Shown piece after piece: positions 26,811-35,839 of a stretch of 64,000 bases of DNA. The stretch spans positions 124,001-188,000 of the forward strand of contig NZ_AWXZ01000039.1 of NCBI RefSeq assembly GCF_000496075.1, in the 5' to 3' direction. Each line of letters opens with the position of its first letter. The stretch's first letter is position 1. The notes beneath the pieces were generated by a model that was given only the letters and a program-made list of their open reading frames with translations, ran no database searches and was not told the origin of the DNA. Both the position numbers and the translations under genes were made by a program. Source of the DNA: Lutibaculum baratangense AMV1 (lineage in GTDB: Bacteria; Pseudomonadota; Alphaproteobacteria; Rhizobiales; Tepidamorphaceae).

Positions 26811-27150
26811 TCGAACTCCGTTGGGGGTGCGTTTGGTGGATTGGATGGCGCGCCCGGCCCTATTCGTGAGCCTAGTATAGACCGGAACGGGGGCACGCGC
26901 AGGCCGGACCAGGCAGTGACGGGATTGTGAAGTGAGCGAGGGTGGACCCTCCGATGTGTCGGGGCGCCGGCCAAGCTCTTGGGCATCGAGCGTCTGCCTG
27001 CCGAAGGATCCGTCCTCGGCTGCGCCAGATCCTGGAAAGTCAAAATTTACGCTGTCGGAGTGTCCGGACGTTTCTTCAGCATGCGGAAACCCGCGGGAGC
27101 CGCATTAGAGGGTGATCGAGGTGTCGGTCCTGCAGGCAGGGGAGGTCCAC
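26811..27150. other. 340-bp non-coding divergent region
   Basis: This separates the minus-strand efflux operon from the plus-strand molybdopterin-fold gene, so it should hold two divergent promoters. A TATACT on the minus strand (26878-26873) could be the efflux -10, but no convincing -35 is present. A short AT-rich patch (about 27038-27050) precedes the plus-strand gene. No open frame with coding character and no strong repeat was seen. Confidence 0.4.
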
Positions 27151-27642
27151 ATGCGCGCGGCAAAATTGGCGAGAATCGCGTTTGCGGCGGCCGTCATTTT
27201 CATTTCTCTCGGCGATGTTTCGCAAGTGGAGGCGAACGCCGCGACTGTCCGGATCGAGAATCCGCGCCAGAACGAAACCCTGGTGCTCGGCGTCCATGAG
27301 CTCAAATCCCTCGGTTGGGAAAGCCTGACCACCGCGACACCGTGGGACCAGAAGGTCGTCTCCTTCGGGGGAGTGCCGCTGGCGAAGGTGCTGCGCTATG
27401 CCGGCGTCAGGTCGGACATCGTCCAGGCCATCGCGCTGAACGACTACCGGGCAGATCTCGACGTCTCGAAGGCCGAGAGCTGGGATGCCTTCCTTGCGTG
27501 CGAGATCGACGGCATGCCGATCTCCGTGCGCGAGAAGGGGCCCTGCTGGATCGTGTTCCCGTGGTCACGCCGCCCCGAGCTCGTGAACGGCGATGTCATG
27601 GCCGTGTCTGTTTGGCAGCTTCACGTCCTTCGGGCGCAGTAG
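27151..27642 (+). CDS. Exported protein with oxidoreductase molybdopterin-binding-like fold
   Basis: A 163-aa protein with a signal peptide (AKLARIAFAAAVIFISLGDVSQVEA). The mature domain reads like a minimal sulfite-oxidase-type fold (ETLVLGVHELKSLGWESL, SFGGVPLAKVLRYAGV, AIALNDYRADLDVS, GPCWIVFPWSRRPELVNG). It is far shorter than a full molybdoenzyme, and cofactor binding is doubtful. The ATG at 27151 has GGGGAGG 5 bases upstream. The next gene, a GGDEF-EAL protein with a periplasmic part, starts 19 bp after the stop. The pair may act as a periplasmic sensor partner and membrane c-di-GMP enzyme; this is inference from context. Confidence 0.72.
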   Translation: MRAAKLARIAFAAAVIFISLGDVSQVEANAATVRIENPRQNETLVLGVHELKSLGWESLTTATPWDQKVVSFGGVPLAKVLRYAGVRSDIVQAIALNDYRADLDVSKAESWDAFLACEIDGMPISVREKGPCWIVFPWSRRPELVNGDVMAVSVWQLHVLRAQ

Positions 27643-27661
27643 CGGGCGCCGGCGCGGTCGA

Positions 27662-30026
27662 ATGAATATCAGGCCCCTCGTCTACACGGTCCTGCTGAGC
27701 CTGCTCGTCCTGCTCGGCACCGTCGTCATGCGCAATGCCTCGCTCGAAGACACCACCCGTGCCGAGGCGGAGCGCTACGAGGCGGCGACGGCCTGGCCCG
27801 TGCTGCAGGCGCGGGTCGAGGTCTCTCGCTTCCGCGAGGCCTTCGCGAGGCACGTTGTCGGCGATCCCTGCCGTGCCTTGGGCCGACGTCCAGATGCGCT
27901 TCGACATTCTCTGGAGCCGCGTCCCGCTGCTCGACACCGAACTCATGCTGCCGATCGACATCGGGGGCACGACGGTCGGCACGGTGCGCGGACGGGCCGA
28001 GGAGGTTCTGAGCCGCATCGACGACTGGCTGCAGCCCCTTCCCGACGCCTGGGGCAGGATGGACCTTCTGGCCGAGGTCGACGCCGAACTCGAGCCGCTC
28101 GAGACGGATCTTCAAACCCTGCTCGTCGGATTTCAGGTCGAGCGCCATCGCCTCTACGAGAAGACCCGCAGCGGCATCATGAGCCTGGGCCGGCAACACT
28201 CCATGACGGTCGGCGGCTTCTTCATCGTCACGTTGATGCTCCTGACGATGTCGCTGCTCGAGGCGCGAATCGCCCGGAAGGCCGAGCGGCGTTTCCGCCA
28301 CTTCGCGACCAGTGCCTCCGACATATTGTGGGAAACCGATGCCGCTCTGGTGATGTCGTTCGTCTCCGAGGGCGGGCGGTGCGGCCGGCAATCCGGCGGC
28401 GACGGGAGCGGCACGGGCGCCCGCTTCTGCTTTCCGCGCTGGGATGCGCTGACCAGTGCCGAGACGCAGACGCGCGAGTGGGCGCAGCACCTCCGCGACC
28501 TGTCCTTGCAGAGGCCGTTCCGGGACTTTCGTCGTCGCGTGCGCACGGCGGACGGAGACGTGCTGACCTGGCACGTCTCCGCCGTGCCGGTCTTCGATCG
28601 CGCGGGGCGCTTCAGGGGATATCGCGGTGTTGCCACCGACATCACGGCGAAGCTCGAGCAGGAGGAGCGCATCCGCTTTCTTGCGGAGCACGACCCGATG
28701 ACCGGGCTCGTGAACCGGGCGGCGTTCCAGTCCAGGCTCTGGGCGATGGTGGATTGTGCGCGGGAGCGGCGGGGGAGCTGTGTCCTCCTGGTCGCGGATC
28801 TCGACGGCTTCAAGGAGATCAACGATCACCATGGCCACGACACAGGTGATGCCGTCCTGTGCATTGTCGGTGCCAGGCTGCGGGAAGCGGCCCCCGCCGG
28901 AGCAGTCGCGGCCCGGGTGGGAGGTGACGAATTCGCCTTGGCCTTTCCCATCGACGGAAGGGACGGCGCGGAGGTGGATGCCCTCGCCCGGGTCATCATG
29001 GCCTGCGTGGGCCGGCCGGCCTTCGTGAATGGCAGGGAGCTGTCGATCAGCGGCTGCGGCGGCGTCTCGATCTACCCTCGCGACGGGCAGGCCATCGACA
29101 AGCTCCTGAAGGCGGCCGACCTCGCCCTCTACTGCGCCAAGCGCGACGGACCGGGCTCGCTGCGCCTCTTCGATCGGACGCTCCTGGAGGAGGCCGAAAG
29201 GCGGTGGCAGATCGAGCGCGCGCTGCGGCTGGCGGTCGCAACGTCACGGATCGAAGTGCATTACCAGCCCATCGTCCGGCTGGCCGACCGGCGGGTGCTC
29301 GCGCTCGAGGCTCTCGCCCGGTGGACCGATCCGCAACTCGGTCCGATATCGCCGGCGATCTTCATACCGATTGCCGAGGAATCGAGCCTCATCAACCAGA
29401 TCGGGAAGGCCGTCCTCATGCAGGCATGTTGCGATGCAGCCGCGTGGGATGGCGCGCTCGCGGGTGCCTGCGTTTCCGTCAACCTGTCGCCGGCGCAGTT
29501 CCGGAGCGAGATCGCCACCGTCGTCGAACAGGCGCTGGTGATCTCCGGCCTGGACCCCTCGCGCCTGATCCTGGAGATCACGGAAACCGTCCTGATGCAG
29601 GACAGCGGAACGACCCTGCAGACCCTGAATCAATTGTCGGAGAAGGGGGTGGGGCTCGCGATCGACGATTTCGGCGCGGGATACACGAGCCTCGCCTACC
29701 TCAAGAAGTTCCCGGTCCACAAGATCAAGCTCGACCGCAGCTTCGTGAGCGATCTCGAGGATAGCGAGGACAGCCGCCTCATCGTGGAGGCGATGATCAG
29801 GCTCGCCCACGTGCTCGGTCTGCAGACGGTGGCCGAGGGCGTGGAGACGGAGGCCCAGCTGGCCTTTCTCGAAAGGCTCGGCTGCGACGAGGTGCAGGGC
29901 TACCTACTCGGAAGGCCGGGGCCGCTGGATCGGATCCTCGCGGCCCGGCTGCGCGCCGCGGCGAACGACCTCGCGCGGTCGCCGGTCGCGCCGCCGGTGC
30001 GCGAGGTCGGGCTGGCGCAGACGTGA
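27662..30026 (+). pseudogene. Membrane GGDEF-EAL c-di-GMP enzyme, frameshifted near the N-terminus
   Basis: Starts MNIRPLVYTVLLSLLVLLGT (membrane helix 1) and reads to ARHVVGD, then the frame changes. Removing one C from CCC at 27866-27868 restores GDPAVPWADVQMRFDILWSR and an open frame to 30026, about 787 aa in total. Order after the break: periplasmic part, second helix (GGFFIVTLMLLTMSLLEARI), PAS-like domain, GGDEF domain with intact GGDEF (ARVGGDEFALAF), and EAL domain with intact EAL (LALEALARW) and DDFGAGYTSLAYL. Both catalytic motifs look functional, so the protein would make or break c-di-GMP. Part of the PAS region (about 28366-28440) is oddly Gly/Arg-rich. The break may be a real mutation or a sequencing error. 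Confidence 0.85.
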
Positions 30027-30029
30027 GCC

Positions 30030-31205
30030 TCAGAGGCCGGTGCGGCCGGCCGCGCGGTCGCGGCGCAGGCGGACGAGCGTGTCCGTCAGCTTCTCGGTCA
30101 GGATGCCGCCGGCGAGGCCCCAGGCGGCGTCCAGGAAGAGCGTGAGCGCCGCTGCGACGGCGATGGTCGGCCAACAGCGGGGCCTGGCGTCGAACAGACG
30201 CTTCGACGTGGCGAGGTCGGCGCCGGCGAAGGCGAGAAGCGCACCGAGGACAGCCATCGGCATCGCGGCGACAGCGGTCACGATCTGCGCCCCGAAGACG
30301 ACGAGCAGGACGAGAATTCCGACGCCGAGCGCGACCGGGGCGAGGCCGCTGCGCGCACCGAAGCGCCACTGCGCCTGAAGGCCGCCCGCCCCGTGGCACA
30401 TCGGAAGGGCACCGAAGGGCGCGAGGAGCAGGTTGAAGATCCCGGTGGTCAGCGACAGGTTGCGCTCGTTCGCGCGGTGGGCGCGGACGCCGAAGAGGTC
30501 GCGCGAGAGCGCGGCGGTCAGGATCACGGCGTTCGTCAGCGTGAGGGCGAGCTGCGGGAGCACGGCGAGCGTCATGGCGCTCCAGATCTCGGCCGGGGAG
30601 GGCAGCGGAGGCATGCCCCACACCTGGCTGGCGGTGGTCGTCGCTTCGCCCTGCGGGAACAGTATGCCCCAGGTGACCGCCCCGACGACCAGCACCGCGG
30701 CGGACGGCACCCGTGGCCAGCGCAGCGCCGCCATCAGGAATGCGACGCTCGCCGCCGCCAGCCACGGCATGCCGGCCATCAGCGTCAGCCCGATCGAGAT
30801 CATGGCCAGGCCGAGGCCGAGCTGCAGGCCCGTCGTCACGGACTGCGGGACGAGCCGGGCGAGCCGGACCGCGAGCCCGCTCGCGCCGAGAACGAGCATC
30901 GTCCCGCCGATGGCCACTCCGGCGGTCAGCACCTCGGCAGGCGACAGGCCGCCGGTCATCACCACGGCGCCGACGGCCTTCATCGGCTGAACCGCGATCG
31001 GAATGCCGTAGAACAGGCCGGTCGCGATCAGGAACACGGCGAACCCGCCAAAGACCCCGACGGCGCTCAGCCCGCCGATCGTGGCGGCGCCGAGGGCGTA
31101 GGGAAGCAGCGTCCCGAGGTCGCCGAACGCGCCTCCGAGGTCGCCCGGCAGGCTGCGGCGCCTATGGCGTTCCGTCGCATCCGTTCTGCTGCGTCCAAAG
31201 GCCAT
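30030..31205 (-). CDS. MOT1-family molybdate transporter (sulfate permease-like)
   Basis: A 391-aa multi-pass membrane protein. Two MOT1 hallmark motifs are present: PIAVQPMKAVGAVVM near the first third, and PMCHGAGGLQAQWRFGARSG in the second half, with GDLGAFGDLGTLLPYALG-type sequence at the N-terminus. MOT1 proteins take up molybdate and lack the STAS domain of SulP carriers, as here. The start at 31205 (MAFGRSRTD) is preferred; the frame is open further upstream through non-family sequence. It is convergent with the GGDEF-EAL gene (3 bp apart). The window also carries molybdenum hydroxylase genes, which would need this metal. Confidence 0.82.
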   Translation of the reverse strand: MAFGRSRTDATERHRRRSLPGDLGGAFGDLGTLLPYALGAATIGGLSAVGVFGGFAVFLIATGLFYGIPIAVQPMKAVGAVVMTGGLSPAEVLTAGVAIGGTMLVLGASGLAVRLARLVPQSVTTGLQLGLGLAMISIGLTLMAGMPWLAAASVAFLMAALRWPRVPSAAVLVVGAVTWGILFPQGEATTTASQVWGMPPLPSPAEIWSAMTLAVLPQLALTLTNAVILTAALSRDLFGVRAHRANERNLSLTTGIFNLLLAPFGALPMCHGAGGLQAQWRFGARSGLAPVALGVGILVLLVVFGAQIVTAVAAMPMAVLGALLAFAGADLATSKRLFDARPRCWPTIAVAAALTLFLDAAWGLAGGILTEKLTDTLVRLRRDRAAGRTGL

Positions 31206-31313
31206 TCGCGGTTCCGGTTGATCCAGGCAGCCTCCCTCCAGACAGCCTCGGCTGCGTGAGCTTCCCATAGATGGCGACGCCTGTATGCACCAGCATCCAG
31301 GCGCCCGCATTCA

Positions 31314-31355
31314 TTATCATTATGGGGCCCGGAGTTATCATTATAGGGCCCGGAG
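31314..31355. repeat. Two tandem 21-bp repeats upstream of the MOT1 gene
   Basis: TTATCATTATGGGGCCCGGAG (31314-31334) is directly followed by the same 21-mer with one change, G to A at position 11 (31335-31355). Each unit joins an AT-rich half to a GGGCCC palindrome. They lie 109-150 bp before the MOT1 start and about 50 bp from the end of the response regulator gene. This is the only tight tandem repeat noticed in the window. Confidence 0.8.
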
Positions 31356-31403
31356 CTCCCGGTGACGACCGCTGGAGCGGGGCGCGAGCCGGCTTCGAGC
31401 GGG

Positions 31404-31808
31404 TCAGGCGTGCTGGGGCCGCGACCGCTGAAGCACCTTCTCGAGTTCCCGCCGCATCAGGTGCGGCATCATCGGCTTGCTGAAGATCTTCGCGTCCGGG
31501 TGACCCTGGCGAAGCTCGGGCAGTTCTCCCTGCGCGGTGACGAAGAAGAACGGGACTCCCCGGGCGGCGAGCTCGGCGGCGACGGGGAGGGAGGTGCCGT
31601 CGCCGATGCGAAAATCGAGAATCGCGCAGTCGAAGTGACCGGCGCGGATGAGGTGGAGCGCCTTCCGGGCCGTGGCCGCCATCTCGACGTCACCGCCGGC
31701 GCGCTCGAACTCGTCAGCCATGTCGAGGGCGAGCAGAATCTCGTCTTCCACGAGAAGAATGTGCTGTCCCGCGAGACAATCGATCGGGAACTCTTCGAGC
31801 TGAACCAT
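31404..31808 (-). CDS. Single-domain response regulator (CheY-like receiver)
   Basis: A 134-aa receiver domain without an output domain. Acidic residues are at the start (LLVEDEILLALDM), the phosphoacceptor is Asp65 (CAILDFRIGDG), the conserved Thr is in FFFVTAQGE, and Lys is in KIFSKPMMPHLM. Related short regulators in Hyphomicrobiales often act in phosphorelays or stress signalling. No histidine kinase is adjacent. It lies upstream of the MOT1 gene on the same strand, about 200 bp away. Confidence 0.88.
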   Translation of the reverse strand: MVQLEEFPIDCLAGQHILLVEDEILLALDMADEFERAGGDVEMAATARKALHLIRAGHFDCAILDFRIGDGTSLPVAAELAARGVPFFFVTAQGELPELRQGHPDAKIFSKPMMPHLMRRELEKVLQRSRPQHA

Positions 31809-31938
31809 TGCCGCATCCTCCGCATCCGAAAAATGAACGGCAGTACGGAAAATTTGTTCAAAATGCCGCGCGACTCCCCGCCGGCGTGGTTACCCATCGG
31901 TAAACGACGGCTTGGCCCGCGACGCCGATGCCCAGCCG

Positions 31939-31966
31939 TTGACACAGAGCGGGGGCGCAGCTAGCT
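31939..31966 (+). promoter_or_regulatory. Possible promoter for rpmJ
   Basis: A perfect TTGACA (31939-31944), a 16-bp spacer and CTAGCT (31961-31966) lie 108 bp before the L36 start. The -10 is a weak match (TATAAT consensus). Confidence 0.35.
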
Positions 31967-32074
31967 TCCGGCCTCTGAACAGGACGGGCCGGTGCCACGT
32001 GGTCGCCGGCCCTTTCGTTGCGAGGGATGTTCCCGGAGGAAGATCCCGCCGCCTTCGATCTCGGAAGACATGTC

Positions 32075-32200
32075 ATGAAGATCAAGAACTCGCTCAAGTC
32101 GTTGATCAAGCGGCACCGTGGCAACCGTGTGGTGCGCCGCAAGGGCCGTATCTACGTGATCAACAAGCAGAACCGCCGCTTCAAGGCCCGCCAGGGCTGA
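32075..32200 (+). CDS. rpmJ: 50S ribosomal protein L36 (cysteine-free type)
   Basis: A 41-aa basic protein, [20 protein letters not shown]...KARQG. It is the L36 form lacking the zinc-binding cysteines, as is usual in Alphaproteobacteria. It binds 23S rRNA in the large subunit. An in-frame upstream start exists, but MKIKNSLKS is the conserved N-terminus. It is monocistronic, between a divergent response regulator gene and a TPR gene 123 bp downstream. Confidence 0.96.
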   Translation: MKIKNSLKSLIKRHRGNRVVRRKGRIYVINKQNRRFKARQG

Positions 32201-32323
32201 CGGCCACCCGCGGCTGCATCACGGTGCTTTGAGCCGGCCGGCTCGGGCCGCGCCGGCACCGGCGTTGACGGTCTCCCGTCGCTGTTCCATCTATATTCCA
32301 ATGGATGTCAGCGGTGAGATGCC

Positions 32324-32932
32324 ATGCTTCGTCGTGTCGTCGACAGACTGAAACGCGCCTCGCGCCTCGCCGCGGCTGCGATCGTCGCCGTCAGCGCCAT
32401 TGGCGGCGTCGTCTTCGCCGCGCCGGCCGACAGCCGGGTTTCGCGGGATGACCTGCCCGAAGTCGAGCTTCTGCTCGATCGCCTGTCCGAGTCTGCCTCG
32501 CCCGAAGGCGCGGGCCGGATCGAGCGGCGGATCCTCGCGAACTGGTCGAGGTCGGGCAGCGACACGGTCGATCTCCTGATGAACCGGGCGGCCGAGGCCA
32601 TGGCCGCCAAGGAGCACGATCGCGCCCTTCTGTACCTAGACCGCGTGGTGACGATTGCGCCGGGATATGCCGAGGGCTGGAACCGGCGCGCCACCCTCCA
32701 CTACCTGCGTAATGACTATGCCAGGTCGCTGAACGACATCGGCCGCGTTCTGGCGCTTCAGCCGCGCCATTTCGGCGCCCTGAACGGGCTTGGGCTCGTC
32801 CTCGACGAGCTCGACCAGGACGGCCCCGCCCTCGAAGCCTTCCGGCGGGCGCTCGACGTGCATCCATACCTCGACGGCGCGGAGGAGCGGGTCAACCGCC
32901 TCTCGAAGAGCGTCGACGGCCTGCCGATCTGA
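32324..32932 (+). CDS. Exported tetratricopeptide repeat protein
   Basis: A 202-aa protein with an N-terminal signal or membrane segment (LAAAAIVAVSAIGGVVFAAPA) and at least three TPR units (VDLLMNRAAEAMAAKEHDRALLYLDRVVTIAPGY; AEGWNRRATLHYLRNDYARSLNDIGRVLALQP; FGALNGLGLVLDELDQDGPALEAFRRALDVHP). It is probably a periplasmic protein-protein interaction module with unknown partners. It ends 13 bp before the alpha/beta-hydrolase gene, so the two may be cotranscribed. Confidence 0.85.
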   Translation: MLRRVVDRLKRASRLAAAAIVAVSAIGGVVFAAPADSRVSRDDLPEVELLLDRLSESASPEGAGRIERRILANWSRSGSDTVDLLMNRAAEAMAAKEHDRALLYLDRVVTIAPGYAEGWNRRATLHYLRNDYARSLNDIGRVLALQPRHFGALNGLGLVLDELDQDGPALEAFRRALDVHPYLDGAEERVNRLSKSVDGLPI

Positions 32933-32945
32933 GTACCGACACTTC

Positions 32946-33938
32946 GTGACCTCTTCCCACATTCTGCTCGTCGCGGCGGCGGTCGCCGCCGCTTTCGTCG
33001 TGCTTCTGGGCTGGAGCGCGCTGCGCGCGCGGGCCATCGCCAGACGCTATCCTCCGACCGGCCGGTTTCTGGACCTGCCCGACGGCACGTCGCTCCATTT
33101 CGAGGAGCGCGGGCCCGCCGACGGCCCGGCGGTGCTCTACCTGCACGGCGCCTCGGGCAGCCTGCTCGATCCCTTCACGGCCTTTCCGCCGGACGGGTTG
33201 TCGGCCTTCCGATTCGTCTCGGTCGACCGCCCCGGCGCGGGGTGGAGCAGCCGGCCGGCGGGCAAGGCCGTCGCGCATCCCGACGAGCAGGCGGACCGGG
33301 TCGTGAGGGTGCTGGACGAGCTCGGGATCGAGAAGGCCGCGATCATCGGGCACTCGCTCGGCGCGGCGACGGCACTGCAGATCGCCCTGCGCCATCCCTC
33401 CCGCACGAGAGCGCTCATGCTGCTCGGGCCCGCCAGCCATCCCTGGCCGGGGGGAATCCGCTGGTACTACAGGCTCGCGGCCACGCCTGTCCTGGGCCCG
33501 ATCTTCGTCCGCACGATCGTCATACCCGTGGCCGAGCGTATCCTGCCCCGCGTCGTCGCGAACACGTTCCGGCCGGGCCGGCAGACGCCGGACTACGCCG
33601 AGCGGGCCGCCGTGCCTCTGACGCTCCGGCCCGCCGCCTTCCGTTCCACCTCGCAGGATCTCGCGGTCCTCAAGGATTTCGTGGAGAGGGCGAGGGGAGA
33701 CTACCCTCGCATCGCGGTGCCGACGGTCATCGTCCAGGGCGACCGCGATCAGACGGTCGCCCCATGGCTGCACGCCGAAGCCCTGGCGCAGGAGATTCCG
33801 AACGCCCGCCTCGTCTGGCTGGAGGGGGTGGGGCACATGCCGCACCACGCGTGCCCGGATCTCGTCCTCCGGGAGCTTTGGGCGATCGCCGTGCCGCCGG
33901 CCGCCGATGCGGCGGCTCGGCGCGAGGCCGGGGCCTGA
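32946..33938 (+). CDS. Membrane-anchored alpha/beta hydrolase
   Basis: A 330-aa hydrolase. A single N-terminal helix (ILLVAAAVAAAFVVLLGWSAL) would anchor it in the inner membrane. The oxyanion strand is LYLHGASGSL, the nucleophile elbow GHSLGAATALQ (Ser), the acid QGDRDQTVAP (Asp) and the histidine VGHMPHH. All three catalytic residues are present. The GTG at 32946 is the likely start; no ATG lies nearby in frame. It is convergent with pyk (3 bp between stops). The substrate is unknown (esters or haloalkane-type compounds are typical). Confidence 0.82.
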   Translation: MTSSHILLVAAAVAAAFVVLLGWSALRARAIARRYPPTGRFLDLPDGTSLHFEERGPADGPAVLYLHGASGSLLDPFTAFPPDGLSAFRFVSVDRPGAGWSSRPAGKAVAHPDEQADRVVRVLDELGIEKAAIIGHSLGAATALQIALRHPSRTRALMLLGPASHPWPGGIRWYYRLAATPVLGPIFVRTIVIPVAERILPRVVANTFRPGRQTPDYAERAAVPLTLRPAAFRSTSQDLAVLKDFVERARGDYPRIAVPTVIVQGDRDQTVAPWLHAEALAQEIPNARLVWLEGVGHMPHHACPDLVLRELWAIAVPPAADAAARREAGA

Positions 33939-33941
33939 TCC

Positions 33942-35372
33942 TCAGTCGCCGATGTCTTCGTCGCCGACGAAGGCGATGCGCAGCATGTTCGTGGCGCCGG
34001 GCGTGCCGAAGGGGACGCCCGCCATGATGATGACCCGGTCACCGATCCGGGCGACCTTCTCCTGGAACAGGATGCGGCAGGCGCGACGCACCATGTCGCT
34101 CTCGTCCCTGGCATCGTCCGTCAGAACGCAGTGAACGCCCCAGACCACGGCGAGCCGACGGGCGGTCGAGACGTTCGGCGTGAGCGCGACGATGGCCCGC
34201 AGCGGGCGTTCCCGGGCGCTGCGGAGCGCGGTCGCGCCAGAGGAGGTCCAGCAGACGACCGCGGCCAGGTTGAGCGTCTCCGCGGCCGAGCGTGCGGCGG
34301 CCGAGATCGCGTCGGCACCGGTCGCTTCGGGCGTCGCGCGCTGGGCGTGGATGATGCCACGGTAGTTGGCGTCGCTTTCGACGTGGCGGGCGATCGAGTC
34401 CATCATCGTCACGGCCTCGACGGGAAACTCGCCCACTGCGGACTCCGCCGACAGCATCACTGCGTCGGCGCCCTCGAACACGGCGGTCGCGACGTCGGAC
34501 ACCTCGGCGCGCGTCGGGACGGGCGCCGAGATCATCGATTCGAGCATCTGCGTCGCCACGACCACCGGCTTGCCGGCATAGCGGCAGGCGCGCGTAAGCC
34601 GCTTCTGCAGTCCGGGGACCCTCTCCAGCGGCAGCTCGACGCCGAGATCGCCGCGGGCGACCATCAGGCTGTCCGAAAGCTCTAGGATCTCGTCCAGCCG
34701 CTCGATCGCCGCCGGCTTCTCCATCTTCACCATGATGGAGGCGCGTCCGCGCGTGATCTTGCGCGCCTCGGCGACGTCCTCGGGGCGCTGGACGAAGGAA
34801 AGGGCGATCCAGTCGACGCCGATGTTGAGCGCCGCCTCGAGGTCGTTGCGGTCCTTCTCCGTCAGGGCCGGGATCGGGAGGACCGTGTCGGGCAGGTTGA
34901 TGCCCTTCCGGTCGGAGATCCGGCCGCCGACGCGCACGATGCCCTCGACGTGATCGGGACCCGTCTCCGTCACCTCGATGCGCACGCGCCCGTCGTTGAG
35001 GAGCACCATGTGCCCCACCTCGAGCGCGTCGAAGATCGCACGCATCGGCACGCCGACACGGCTGTTGTCGCCGGGCTCCTCCGACTGGTCGAGCCTGAAG
35101 GTCTGCCCGACCTCGAGCACCGTCTCTCCGCTCGCGAAGGTGCCGAGCCGGAGCTTCGGCCCCTGCAGGTCGGCGAGGATGCCGATCGGCCGGTTCTTCG
35201 CATGCTCGACCGCACGGATGCGGCCGTGGAGCTCGCGCAGGAACTCGTGCGAGGTGTGGCTCATGTTGATGCGGAAGACGTCCACGCCCGCATCGAACAG
35301 GCGCTCGAGCATCTCCCGGCTCTGCGACGCCGGACCGAGCGTCGCGACGATCTTCGTGCGGCGAGCCCTCAT
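33942..35372 (-). CDS. pyk: Pyruvate kinase
   Basis: A 476-aa glycolytic enzyme converting PEP and ADP to pyruvate and ATP. The N-terminus MRARRTKIVATLGPASQSREML is typical. The active-site motif is IMVKMEKPAAIERLDEI with the catalytic lysine, followed by MVARGDLGVELPLERVP and ATQMLESM. The C-terminal allosteric domain follows. The start overlaps the DUF1036 stop as ATGA (35369-35372), and pyk ends a four-gene coupled operon. The opposing PEP synthase lies at the left edge of the window. Confidence 0.96.
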   Translation of the reverse strand: MRARRTKIVATLGPASQSREMLERLFDAGVDVFRINMSHTSHEFLRELHGRIRAVEHAKNRPIGILADLQGPKLRLGTFASGETVLEVGQTFRLDQSEEPGDNSRVGVPMRAIFDALEVGHMVLLNDGRVRIEVTETGPDHVEGIVRVGGRISDRKGINLPDTVLPIPALTEKDRNDLEAALNIGVDWIALSFVQRPEDVAEARKITRGRASIMVKMEKPAAIERLDEILELSDSLMVARGDLGVELPLERVPGLQKRLTRACRYAGKPVVVATQMLESMISAPVPTRAEVSDVATAVFEGADAVMLSAESAVGEFPVEAVTMMDSIARHVESDANYRGIIHAQRATPEATGADAISAAARSAAETLNLAAVVCWTSSGATALRSARERPLRAIVALTPNVSTARRLAVVWGVHCVLTDDARDESDMVRRACRILFQEKVARIGDRVIIMAGVPFGTPGATNMLRIAFVGDEDIGD

Positions 35373-35839
35373 CGGGCGGCGCTGGCTTCGATGGCGGGGT
35401 CGGTCAGCTGGACCGTCCAGCTCGACTGCTCGAGAGTGTCGATCTCGAAGAAACCGGTCTGGAAATAGCCCCGGTCCTCGCAGCGGTCGATACCTCTGAT
35501 CGTGAACATCTGGTCCTGGGTGCACATGAACGCAGCGCCGCTCCATTCGCCGCCTTGGTCGTAATCGATCGCGTAGAGGTAGTAGTACCGGGCGGCGAGG
35601 CTGCCCTGAAGGAGCGTTTCGCAGGCATTCGCCTCGACGTTCCACCACCCCTCGGTCGCCCAGCCCTTGGCGTCCTTGTAGCCGATCGCGATGCCGACCC
35701 GGCTCGGTGTGGTGTTGCAGATCCTGAAGTCCGCCTCCGCCTTCGTCGGGCCGAGGTAGGCGAGGGAGAAGACGAAAGCCGGCACGGCCAAGGCCGCGAG
35801 GCGCCCGCAGCATTGTGATCGAACGTTGTTCTCAGTCAT
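35369..35839 (-). CDS. Exported DUF1036 protein
   Basis: A 156-aa protein with a signal peptide (AALAVPAFVFSLAYLGPTKAEA) and the DUF1036 core (FRICNTTPSRVGIAIGYKDAKGWATEGWWNVEANACETLLQG, YYLYAIDYDQGGEWSG, FMCTQDQMFTIRG). Cysteines are conserved in pairs, suggesting disulfides in the periplasm. The function is unknown. It is linked to pyk in many alphaproteobacteria. It overlaps both neighbours by ATGA (35836-35839 with the glycerate kinase stop; 35369-35372 with pyk). Confidence 0.85.
   Translation of the reverse strand: MTENNVRSQCCGRLAALAVPAFVFSLAYLGPTKAEADFRICNTTPSRVGIAIGYKDAKGWATEGWWNVEANACETLLQGSLAARYYYLYAIDYDQGGEWSGAAFMCTQDQMFTIRGIDRCEDRGYFQTGFFEIDTLEQSSWTVQLTDPAIEASAAR

Noticed and set aside
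28366-28440. A second, compensating frameshift pair in the PAS region of the GGDEF-EAL gene
   Set aside because: The alternative frame (AGGAAGNPAATGAAR) looks only slightly more PAS-like and cannot be decided by eye; left as a remark.
31271-31483. A small plus-strand frame running through the 21-bp tandem repeats
   Set aside because: The 70-residue product is repeat-derived (IIIMGPG, IIIGPG) with no ribosome site, and it overlaps the end of the response regulator gene.
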